Assembly (NCBI GenBank): GCA_036971715.1
Contig: JAVHJL010000012.1
Coordinates: forward strand, 124,001 to 188,000
Origin: Arthrobotrys musiformis
Taxonomy: Eukaryota; Ascomycota; Orbiliomycetes; Orbiliales; Orbiliaceae
Direction of reading: 5' to 3'
Length of the DNA stretch: 64,000 nucleotides
How positions within the stretch are numbered: the stretch's first letter is position 1; every line of letters begins with the position of its first letter. The notes under the pieces were generated by a model that ran no database searches, was not told the DNA's origin, and saw nothing but the letters and a program-made list of their open reading frames with translations. Position numbers and translations under genes: made by a program. Shown here one piece after another: positions 31,530-41,900 of the stretch.

Positions 31530-31660
31530 AAGAAAGACGTAAATAAGATGTAAATACAATGCAAATAAGATGTAAATAAGATGTTAAATAAGACGTAAAA
31601 AGGGCGTAAAATAAGACGTAAAAATGTTGTAAAAAAGGTGTAAAAAAGACGTATTCTTAA
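31530..31660 (+). repeat. Degenerate 11-12-base minisatellite
   Basis: Repeated variants of GTAAATAAGATG and TAAAAAGACG. The pattern and unit size resemble the array at 16395-16562. Confidence 0.6.
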
Positions 31661-32689
31661 CGCATAAATTATAGGTTCTAGAGCTCTAGGAAGGCTTTGG
31701 CCTGCCACAACCACCACCACTACCACCACCACCACTAGGCCTAGGGCCCCAGGCTTATGCCCCTAGGGGTAACTTCGCCTGGATCGGTGGAATTTCGTGT
31801 TTTCAGAGCTGTGAAGTTGATATCTGAAGAGCTGTTGACCATTTCTTATTTTATGAACGAATTAAATTTCAAGTTACACAGATCGACTGTAGCATCATGG
31901 TGTTGAGAGAACTTCTTTCTCACTTTTTGTGTGTTGAGAAGAATCTCTTCTCGATTGTAAAAGATGTATTTACGTCTTTTCACAACTTATTCGTCCCGAA
32001 AAGACGTAACTACATCTTTAAAAAGACGTATTTACGCTTTACCATGCCCCACAGTGAGTAGTCAGAGTCGTCGTATTCCTCGGCGCCCTTTTCGTCTGGC
32101 TCGGAATCACAACCGCCATAAAAGGGGCCGTCATAACTATCACCTTTGATCCGACTTGGAGCCTGTATCGAGCCCATACTTTGAGTATTTGTGGAAGGGA
32201 CTCGGACAAGCGAGTGGAGCCTTGGTTCAATAAAGACAGTTAGCCCAGATATGCGGTTGCTATTCAGCCCTATAGTAGAACTAGGCGTATTTGTAAGAGT
32301 GATAGTCATTCCATGAATACTGATGAAAACAAGAAATCTAAACCCAGGAAGCGGAAGCGGTAGGTATGGAGCTGCGGCAATCAACGTTTGTAGAGCCTGG
32401 AGCTGGTTACCAATGGAGCAAGCGGGTACAAAGACCTGGCGGGTTATATACCGCGGGCGTTTACTCGTAATATTGCAGCCCATTGGAGATATCTAGATAA
32501 TTATGAAGTAGATTTTGTAGTGTCAACTCTAAATATCGAGCCAGAGGTTGAGGGATTGGGAGAGTATTTGATCAGGCTGCGGGGTCGATTTCAACTTTCA
32601 AGGTCTAACTTGGTCTTAATCTCAAGTACTTTGCTAATTGGTGAAAGGTTGTACTCTGTGATTGCTCGCTATTTAACTCGCCTCGGGAT
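31661..32689. other. Unrecognised; one possible minus-strand frame
   Basis: A 157-codon minus-strand frame (32483-32010) has no domain I know and may be a gene remnant. Near 31945-32040 the motif AAGACGTA (also seen in the preceding repeat array) recurs several times. Confidence 0.3.
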
Positions 32690-33173
32690 TAGGGCATTAC
32701 ATTGGGCTCGATTTTGGGCTCTTGGCGAGACAGCCCGTTTGGGACCATTTGATAATAACTCTATCAAAAATTACTATTTTTGAATTATTTTTGAATATTT
32801 TAAATAGCTTTGTTTTTTTCTAGACCTTTACGCCGGGCTTTTTTACCCCTGCATCAAAAAACCACAACAAAAAATCATTTCATCTAATATTTATTCAAAA
32901 CCAAATAAAATTTAGAATCAATTGGAAACAAACAAAACCATTTGAAATATTCAAAAGTAATTCAAAAATAATGATTTTTCATACAGCTATTATTAAACAG
33001 TCCCAAATGGGCTGTCTGTGCGGTGGCTGAAAAGCGCGCCAAGAGCCCAGAATCGGGTCCAATGTCATGCCCTATTTTTTTCTAATTGATTTCGAGTTTC
33101 ATTTGGTTTTGAATAAATATTAAAGGAAATAGTTTTTTGTCGGGGGGTCAGAAAGCCCAATGTAGAGAGGCCT
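32690..33173 (+). mobile_element. MITE family A copy split by another MITE
   Basis: The outer forward copy runs 32690-32820 and resumes at 33075-33173, with the reverse copy 32821-33074 inside it. The words TTTTTTTCTA occur at both junctions, so the visible duplication is longer than TA. Confidence 0.8.
32821..33074 (-). mobile_element. MITE family A nested reverse copy
   Basis: Begins TAGACCTTTACGCCGGGC and ends CAATGTCATGCCCTA; full length, inserted into the forward copy. It belongs to the GCCCGGCGTAAAGGTCTA end subtype. Confidence 0.85.
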
Positions 33174-33282
33174 ATTTAAATTATTTAAAATAAAAAATAA
33201 AAAGATTATAATTCAAGTTTAAAATATAAACGCTGTTTAGTAGGTGGCACTCCGAGTCTCTAACACACCAAATCCTACTGTC

Positions 33283-33445
33283 ATTGAAAAATTATTATTT
33301 TTGAATTATTTTTGAATATTTTAAATAGTTCTGTTTTTTTCCAATTGATTCTAAATTTGACTTGGTTTTGAATAAATATCAAATGAAATAACCTTTTGTT
33401 GGGGTTTTTTGATGCAGGGGTAAAAAGCCCGGCGTAAAGGTCTAA
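33283..33445 (+). mobile_element. MITE family A, right half
   Basis: From GAAAAATTATTATTTTTG to AAAGCCCGGCGTAAAGGTCTA; same end subtype as the nested copy. The left half is absent. Confidence 0.75.
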
Positions 33446-33552
33446 GCGCAAGCTGCCATATCTTGTGGCTACGTGGGCCGGCCCCCAAGGAAAGTAAGTC
33501 GGGCATAGTCGGGGTTCAAAGTTCTCTCTTCCCTTAAGCTTTTTTTTTTTTT

Positions 33553-33709
33553 TTTTTTTTTTAGGTTTCGTACCTTCATGCCTGGTATGTATATATCTCA
33601 GGTGAGCATATAAACGGTTCCTCGACGGAAATTCTTCCTCGCAAACGTTGCACTTACTCATCAATCGGAGAGTGGGACTAGAATCCTCACAAGTATTAGG
33701 AAAACACAC
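33553..33709 (-). pseudogene. C2H2 zinc-finger fragment near copia remnant
   Basis: The minus strand encodes SKCNVCEEEFPSRNRLYAHL followed by RYIHTRHEG, a classical C-x2-C-x12-H-x4-H finger. After it the frame runs into a poly-Lys (poly-T) tract and a MITE. It lies downstream of the copia RNase H remnant and may be part of the same dead element or a separate gene piece. Confidence 0.5.
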
Positions 33710-33799
33710 AGTTTTTTCAGCAATATATGAAACGGGTCTTGAGGAAGAGGTTCAGTAAATATATCAGCCACCATCTCCGTATTCGAGACGCGTGTAGCG

Positions 33800-34690
33800 T
33801 TCAAAACATTAGCATGCTCCAGCTCTGTGATGAACCAGTATCGATCGCACCCCTATACGCTTGGTTCGGCTGGGATCCTTTATCAAGGACACTGCCCCTT
33901 CATTGTCATTATATAGAACTGCTGGTTTAACCAGTTTTACGCCTAACTCCTCCAAAATTTGCAAAAGTGTACCAGACCAAACTATCTCCTTTGCAGCTTG
34001 AGTTGCGGCAACGCCCTCGCTCTCACAGCCAGAGAGCGTCACGATCGGTTGTCTTTTGGCCTTATAGGCCAAAGGAACACCGCCGTAGTACAGAATGTAA
34101 CCTGAGGTAGAACGGCTGGTATTGGGACCATCGTTGTGACGAGCTTCCGCGTAGGCTACAAGCCCCGCATCATCCGCTTTTATTTTCAAGTAGTTATATG
34201 CGGCCCCTTTTAGGTAGCGTAGGCATCGATTCACAGGTGTGTCATGAATTTCAGATGGAGAAGAGGAGGATTGGGAAAGGAGACTCAGGGCAAAATAAAT
34301 TTCTGGTACACAATTGTTGGCCGCCCACGTAAGTTTACCGATCTTTGTTTGGTAACGTTTGGTATCGGCTACCGATAGCTTCCGAGATTGTTGATAGACT
34401 TCATTTCAGGCGTTGGTGTCCATTGGGGTTGATACTGGGTGGTAGTCCTCCATACCGAGTTCCTTGAGAGCTTCTCGGATATAAATGGTTTGGTCGATTC
34501 GAATTTCCTCTAAGGAAAGGCGAGTAATTCTGGTTCCCAAGAACATTGTTGGGTCCCATTGGAATTTAAAGTTGAACTCCTTCTTCCTCTGAGAGCTTCA
34601 TCAATTGTCGAGATAAAGTCTTCAGGACCGGATCCTAGTACATCATCCACATGTACCACCAGTAGGGCATTGGTTTCCTTGTGAAAGAAG
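33800..34690 (-). mobile_element. Ty1/copia retrotransposon remnant (RT and RNase H)
   Basis: On the minus strand: LLVVHVDDVLGSGPEDF (the HVDD form of the reverse-transcriptase active site), then FLGTRITRLSLEEIRIDQ, IYIREALKELGMEDYHP, IGKLTWAANNCVPEIYFALS, and finally the RNase H segment CLRYLKG...STSGYILYYGG and SGCESEGVAATQAAKEIVW. The order is that of copia pol. Several frame changes and stops break it, and gag, protease and integrase are missing. It is not functional. Confidence 0.8.
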
Positions 34691-35384
34691 GCAGAGTTGT
34701 CAAGTTAAAATGAAATGAAACCGAGCGCAAGAAGCTTCGCCGTAAGTAACTTCCGCCAGATCCTAGCTGCCTAACGTGTGCCATATAACGATTTTTTGGC
34801 TAGACACCCCTTAGATTTATCTTTGATAAATAGGCGCAAGCGGTTGCAGCGTAAAGCGAACGTATGCATTATAACCGACATAGCCCTATTACCTACGTAG
34901 TTTCATGAGCGTTGGAAGTTAGGCTACCTAGGATCCTAACGCATCTTACTTCTCTATTTATAGAGAGGTATGGAATGGCCCGGCCTAGAAGGCCTGCTAC
35001 GTGTCCTTACGTATGGTAAGTCCTATTACGTTCTCACTTACAGGACCATTTAATAGACCTCTACATTGGGGCCTCCGGACTCCACCAGGTATTGTAGTCT
35101 TCTCCCACCCCTCAGGCTTCTGTTGCTGATAACCCTTCCAACAATTCTAGAGGCAAGCTCCATTTGGTGAGGTGTCAGAGGTTCATTCAAGACGTCGAGG
35201 CATCAATGGTATAAGAGATGATATTCATTCAAGGACAATTTGGCTGGGTAGGGTATGGAGACCAACGGCTGAGGTTAAAACTTGAAATTTTGAAACGTTT
35301 TTATTTATAACTTTTATAAAATAAAGATCTTTTTTCACAAGGTTCAAGTTAATTGTTGTGAAGTTACGGATAGGCTTACTCAGA
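34691..35384. other. No recognisable gene
   Basis: Contains a small MITE remnant at about 35040-35075 (GGACCATTTAATAGACCTCT). The rest shows nothing coding. Confidence 0.4.
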
Positions 35385-35655
35385 GCCAAGCAGCACTCAA
35401 CTGCCCTATCAGCGGTACGCCTATAAAGAATAAGAGAATGCAACCTAGAACGACAAATCGGTAGTGACAGTGGGGTATATATTATGAACGAAAGTCGATG
35501 CCCCCATACAAAAAGAATGACGCCAGTGAGAACATTTATAGAATAACGAAAATGCCAAGATGTGTTGAAAACCAAAATACCACAGAACACGTGAACTCCA
35601 TACGCCTAGCCCAATCTAATCCTCCTTTCTGCGTTCTACCATCTATTTCTCTCCA
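35385..35655 (+). repeat. Family C dispersed repeat, copy 2
   Basis: Closely matches 29763-30058, including AATAAGAGAATGCAACC, ATGCCAAGATGTGTTGAAAA and GTGAACTCCATACGCCTAGC. Both copies have the same orientation and are about 5.6 kb apart. Confidence 0.7.
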
Positions 35656-36260
35656 CATTGTTAAAGTTAAACAGCGTGTGACACACTACATATTATAGGT
35701 GTTTTGAGGTGGCTCGAGGCGTGATAGGCAGTATCTTGTAGAATAGAATGAACTTAGATTATCCAGTGCCGATTCCTATCGTCACTGGCTAGGTAGTATT
35801 TGTATACATAGAATTATACGTTCTCTGAACGTCGCATAACATAATTTCCTGAGATTCATGCACTCGTGTCGTAACTACCTATCTCGATTCCTACCGTCGG
35901 CAGTCGAGCCTCAAGGCTTCCTCTTTAGGAAGCCCGTGTTGTACGTGTGGTATTCTGTCGAACCCTAACGTGCTGTATGTTCCGGAAGGGCGTCTCCTGA
36001 CAAACAGTTAAACTTATACTTTTTTTATTTGGTAGGTTTTCAAGACAGGGGTGAGACTAGGGTAAGTTGAAGACAGTACGAAGTTTCCGAGCCGGTTCGA
36101 ACCCAGTATTAGCATATCTTCGTTTATTTCCTTCTCTTATTCAAGTTTACTTCCCTTTTCCCCTCCCTTTATTTCCTTTATCCCAGTGGGTTCTAGGAAT
36201 AGTTAGGTTGATAACGACTCGGATGGTTCACCCGGCAGAGAATGAGGTCGAAATCCCTCC
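35656..36260. other. No recognisable gene
   Basis: No convincing frame, tRNA or transposon feature seen. Confidence 0.35.
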
Positions 36261-36584
36261 GAAAACATCCCATTGGACGATTTAATTACTCATAAACTTC
36301 GGAAACTTGCGGCGACGGTTGTACCGAAGTCCGAGTATAAAAAGAAGATATTTTGCGATATCCTCCAGAGTGCTGGATACCAGGCTTATATACTTCAGAT
36401 CAATCAGAAGTTTAACTTCACCGGCAGTAGTCCTAGTTTTGATGCTGACAAGGAGCTTAAGTTCTACATCATAGTGAAAGAATATGAAGAGCTCAGAAAA
36501 GCCCATCAAATTATGGCAGAAGAGTATGAAAAACTTGAACAAAATCATCGAGTCATTTCTGACGAGTTCGAAGCAAAGCTGTAA
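36261..36584 (+). CDS. Possible coiled-coil protein or gag-like fragment
   Basis: The plus-strand frame reads ENIPLDDLITHKLRKLAATV, then a segment with KKKIFCDILQSAGYQAYILQ, ending in a charged coiled coil (EYEELRKAHQIMAEEYEKLE). No ATG precedes the first part in frame, so an upstream exon or a decayed start must be assumed. No domain is recognised. Confidence 0.3.
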   Translation, partial: ENIPLDDLITHKLRKLAATVVPKSEYKKKIFCDILQSAGYQAYILQINQKFNFTGSSPSFDADKELKFYIIVKEYEELRKAHQIMAEEYEKLEQNHRVISDEFEAKL

Positions 36585-36749
36585 ACAGAGTCGCCAAATT
36601 ACGTTTGAGGATTATAAGGTTATGACGCAGATGAGACAAGGAATTTAGCTCAATTAGTTTCATTAGAGCAAGGATTGGCCTGATAGGTCAAAACTGTCGC
36701 CGGTCAACATGGATAGAAATGTCTCTGTTGGTAGGGCATGTGTCGCATG
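36585..36749. other. Short spacer before MITE
   Basis: Includes TAGGGCATGTGTCGCATGAC at about 36732-36752, a broken MITE end. Nothing else seen. Confidence 0.4.
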
Positions 36750-36944
36750 ACATTACCCCCTGCACCAAAAAAAACTCAACAAAAAATTATTTCAGTTAAT
36801 ATTTATAAAATATCCGGGAATAATTCAAAAATAGTAAATTTTCATGGAGTTATTATTAAACGGTCCTAAGTGCTAGTGGGCTGTCTGTGCGGTGGCTGAA
36901 AAGCCCGCTAAGAGCCCAGAATCGAGCCTAATGTAATGCCCTAG
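36750..36944 (-). mobile_element. MITE family A reverse copy
   Basis: From CCCCCTGCACCAAAAAAAAC to CCTAATGTAATGCCCTA; the first end is truncated. Confidence 0.75.
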
Positions 36945-37264
36945 GCTAATAAAGTAGGCAATACAGGCGTATAAAGTAAAAGTTTTGGTGTGGAGAGGGA
37001 TAGACGGCTTTCGGGTACTATAGCTCCATTATTAGTCTTGAATAGTGCTAGAATACACTCTGTTCCTCGCAGGTGACCGAGTCAGCGCTCAAGCGGTGTG
37101 ACTTTGAGGACCGGTAGCCGGTTTGGTGAAACAGTGAGTCTTTCCAAGTGGCCCAAAACGTCCTGAATTCGATTCAGGAAAATAGCTCTAGGGGTCACTG
37201 ATTTGGAGGGGTTAAGTGGAGTCCTCCTGTTCAGCGAGAAGCCCTTAAAGCCCGACCTTTGCAG

Positions 37265-37870
37265 GTAAAAGTGTTCTAAAAATTCCTCGCTGGTCGAAAG
37301 GGACGCAGCAGAGTTCTCTTACTAAACGAAAGCCCCCGAGCCCAATCTTTGTAGAAAAGAATGTTCTAAAGATCGCTCGCTGGTCTAAAAGGATGCAGCA
37401 GAACTCTCTTACTGAACGAAAGTCCCCCGGATCCCGACCTTTGCAAGGGAAAATGGTTCTAAAGATAACTCGCTGGTCGAAAAGGACGCAGAAGAATTCT
37501 CTTACTGAACGGAAACCCCCGAAACCTGCCTGATGAAAAGAATGTTCTAAAGATCGCTCGCAGGTCTAAACGGACGCAGCAGAGTTCACTTACGGAACAG
37601 AAGGCCCTCTTGACGAAACGGCTCTAAGGATCCCCCGCCGGTTTAAAGGAACACAGCGGAGTTTTCTTACCAAACCCGAAAACCTCCGGAACCCAAGTAT
37701 AACAATTCTAAGAACCTTAAGGAACCTTTGTCAGCTGAACGAGATATACCTAGATTTTGTTAGTACCCGGAAAGACGTCGTGATCCTCTTTGAAATAGCT
37801 CTAAAGATCCCTCGCTGGTCTAGAGGTACACCAGCTGAGTTCTCTCACTGAGCCGATCTCTTCACCGCTC
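37265..37870 (+). repeat. Satellite-like tandem array, unit about 90 bases
   Basis: The anchor GTTCTAAAGATCGCTCGCTGG (or close variants) starts at about 37271, 37363, 37455, 37544, 37620 and again near 37797. Each is followed by AAAGGACGCAGCAGAG and CTCTTACTGAACGAAAGC. The first three to four units are the most alike; the later ones are shorter and diverged. Confidence 0.8.
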
Positions 37871-38442
37871 AGGAAGAGCTCTAGGTAAGGTGTTTTCGAA
37901 AAACACGAGGTGGATAGGGTCACGTATCGTAGAGGTTTATGTTGAGTACTTCGCTTCTAATAGCTAATTTGATTACCTGTTAGCTGTATCCGACGTTTCG
38001 TATTCACGATCTTGCGCGCCGTTTGTTTCTTTTGTATTAACACAAAGCGGCTTACCGTTGTTGTAAGGGCGGAAGGAGCAAAGTCGAGAGGACTTGAATG
38101 TGACTTACGATGATTAAACCCCGGGAAAACCATTTGCTCGGACCACGACTTAAAGGCCGAAAGGCGACCTGGTCTCAGAATTCTAAACATGAAAGGGAAC
38201 AAGCTCTTACCTTAAAGTGCCATCGCCGTATTTGCGTTCTGGAGTACATTATCAAACAACTTCATATAACTTAGTCCTTCGAGGTCGACCTTTGTGGGGA
38301 GGTAATATAGTCCATTGCCATTAAGCCATGCCTTGCGTGGGCTCCTGAGCCCCAATATTATCGCCAGAATAAGCACTGTCAGTTATTTTCGATACCACCA
38401 AGTCCTCCGGCTGCGACCTAGATTACCATCGATGATAATTAA

Positions 38443-38950
38443 ATCCTCACATGACTTTTCTGGAGCCAGTTTGTCGGGTCTAAAATATACACCGTTGTTC
38501 TCTAGTCTGCCTCCGTCGGTTTGCATGGTTCCCCAAGTCCTGATCGACTCAAGCGTATAACTGATAGCTCTTTTCCCAACCTTAATACTCTCGCTGCAAG
38601 TTTATGGTGGATGGAATAGAATAGACTGGAAGGACGGTTCACCAGTTTCTTGAGAGTGACGTGGTTCGTCCCCGCAACATGTGGGAATCCTCACATGACT
38701 TTGTTAGAGCCAGTCTTTCAGATTCACCAAATGCACGACGATCCATCACACCAACACCTTTGGTAACTAGCAACCCGCGCCCCCCTGACTATTGAATGGC
38801 CTCCTGCATGTTGTCTGATTGGCGTTGTGGCTTGGTTCTAATTCGCGGGCGAAACAGCAACGTATACCCCGTGCTGTCGTGTGCTTTTGCATCACCATAC
38901 GTAATTTGTAAGGCCCTCACATGACTTTTTGAGAGCCAGTCTACCAAGCC
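38443..38950 (+). repeat. CCTCACATGACTTT motif repeated at about 230-base spacing
   Basis: AATCCTCACATGACTTTtct with GGAGCCAGT occurs at about 38443, 38687 and, as CCCTCACATGACTTT, at about 38913. The sequence after each motif is only weakly similar, so this is either an old tandem duplication or a spaced functional motif. Confidence 0.55.
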
Positions 38951-41900
38951 TACCATATACGAAGATTGTTCGGAGTGCATCCATCAGCCCGGTTTGCCCT
39001 GTCTCAATGTAACGATTCGAGCTAACGAAAGATAGTGTGTTAGTATAACATGGGATGTATGTTTAGATGTAGGAGAGGAAGGGAGTGTAAGATATGAGAT
39101 TGACTTTGTGGAATGCTCTGGGTCGCAGAGGAGCGATGCCGTTCTAAATGAAAGGATGATGAAGGCATGTGTGGCAGGACGAAGCAGAACACAGTCAATG
39201 CCACGAAGGGGGGAAGAGGATAATGCTGGTCAAGAAGCTGAGCTTGTGGTTCGTCGATATCAAGTCCGACGTCTTCGTGAACGAAATCGGCGGGATCTTG
39301 AACTGAGGGGGCAACCGTAGCAGCGATAGCAGGTGGGATGACAGCCGTGGCGGGAGTCACAAGCTTAGCTACGGCTTAGCGCATGAAGCTGTATCTGAAA
39401 AGCAGATCAATCCGTGCTGAACTCTCTTAAGAAGCTTGATAGTGGTGACGGCTTTACGGGAGAGATTATTGACGGGCCCAGATTTAAAGTACGGAAATGA
39501 CTTAGTATATAAAAGGAATTCTAGCTTGCAATTTGGGGAGGGAGGAGTTCTATCCAAGAAAAAAAAAAAGGTGTATACATAATACACAACAACACCACGG
39601 AAGCCCGCATGCTGCAGCCCACAGCTAGTTAGCACGAACTTTGCGAACACAAGTCGACTCGCGACCTCGTCTGGGGCTCGCGATCGATAACACGCGAGGT
39701 TCTTTGTCAAGTGGGTGGCAGATGAGAGTTCTCAACGAGACACGCCCACTTTCTCCTTTTTTTTTGCCTTCCAAAAAAGAAAGGAAGAAGAAAGGGATAC
39801 TTGATATGAAATTCCCCTCTTTGTCCCGATTTTTGCTTTGATGACGCACGGGCCCTTATCGGCTGGGAGGACGAGGAAACCGACAAGCATATAATTCTCT
39901 AACGCCAATTCTGCAACCATGGCAGCAAGCAGACAAATTGCAACTTGTCCCAACATGTAGCTCCCCAGACTAGAATTTACTTTATTTCCCTAGGTACCTC
40001 AGTATTAATGTTACATACGAATGTTTTTTTTTGCCCTTTTCGTTGTCTAACGCGTCACTTTGTTTATTCGCCAACCTGCAGCTGTTTTCGACTCTCGAAT
40101 GGGTCTGTTCTACCGAACTTACATAAAAGCTAAAAGTCGGTACATATGGGAGGGGTTTACGACACGGTCCGACACACAAAACAAAAGGGTTCCCTTGAAC
40201 AAATGGAGTACTGTGTAGGGACCTCAGAAAAGAGGGAAGTAACAGCTGAAGGAAAGGAAAAGTAAACTTCACAAAAAGAAAAAAAGGAAATTCAAAGGGA
40301 TCTACGAGCAGCTGCTCCGACTGATGTGACCAAGCGGCGGTAACCCCCACCTCATCAATTCTCACGATTGACATAAAATTCACATGAGGGGTGGGTCCAA
40401 TATATATCCAAGCTAAACTAAAAGACCTATTTTTATTGCTGTTGAGTTTCGTCCAATTGCATTCGAATATTCCTGGCTACATTGCTTTGCCGCACAGATA
40501 CATACAATCGAGTCATAGAATTCAAATAGAACTTCAGGCACAATTAAATTGCGTTAGGCCGATGAAAAAGTTTTCACACTTGTTAGTCTAGAATAAGAAG
40601 TTTCTAGAGACACAGGATTCCAAGGCATTAGTCAGGCTGCGGACTATTCAACGACATTCAAGTTTTCATATTATGAATACCCAAGTATTTGCTAAATCAC
40701 TCTGAAATGTAAAAGATAACTTCTACAAATTTAATTATGTTAGTTACTTACTTACTTTTACTAAAACTATAATATATCCACGTGCCAAATTTCTCTTTCC
40801 GAACAGCTATCACTAGAGCCAGCTTTGAAGCCTAGACCACCATAATCAGTAGAATACAATACTAGTATACTACGCACACATAAACACATAAAGATACTCA
40901 TTTAAATGATAAGGGCCAGGCTGGGGTCAGAACAAGGGTAGGAATTTGTCATATGTATGCACAGCCGCGGTCGATTCCAGGGCGTTCCAAGGATTGTACG
41001 CCTATCTTTTCTGGTCGTGAACACCGTGTATACACTAGTGCGAGATACCCAATCTCCTCATACTACGAGGAGCACCTGGTCTCGAGGCTACATACGACGT
41101 GTTCGCACGTGCACACGTATCTCTGCATGCATTAGTGTCTAATCGTATGGAACCTAGGTACTCCTTGTGTAAAGGGAGAGCGCTCAGAGACGCGTAATTC
41201 CATGCTTTGCAAAAAGCTTTATTTTATTCCAAATTGGGGTTATAGACGGATAATAAACCGGCGGGCTCATGGATTCATGAAGGGTACGAGAGATTTGGTC
41301 CACTGGCCGTGTCGAAACTGATATGCATATCGAAAACTTAGATGTGTCTTCTAGTTACTATCGTAGACCAATGCATCCCGTTTGATTGAGGTAATTTCGG
41401 TAAGGTGATTGTTTTGGCACCCGTGTGAGCTTTACCAGACGTTGAGAACATGTATTAATCACCCTTGAAACTCCAGCTCCTTTGTACCTTGGCCAAAATA
41501 CGTGCTCACGGTGGTTCAAGGATAAGTCACTCGTTCTGTTGCCGTGGAATGAGAGTCAGAGAGCTGCAGCTAGCTAGCACATCTGTGTAGTGTGGTATCC
41601 CGCCTTGGATACGTTTAAAATTTTGTGAGGCCGTTCACAAAGCCGTCGCCGTAAATTACTTCGAAAATCAGGTTTGCAAGGACTGAGTCTCGTACCCAGA
41701 CCGGTACCTGGAAGGGATTGAGATCTCGAGACGAACCCGCCTATGACTTAGAGGTATAGTTGAAGACCTAAACTTAAAATTCGAGCTCTTCTGTGGTCAT
41801 GAAGAAATTCGATTATATCTCTCTGTCGGTTTTGAAATTTCTTCGTCCATGTACAACCCTTTCTCTCAAAATTACGTATACAGACCACCTTCTCGGCTTC

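Noticed and set aside
36060..36110. A tRNA B-box-like GGTTCGAACCC
   Set aside because: No A box, acceptor stem or anticodon arm could be placed around it. The similar word near 44790 also fails.
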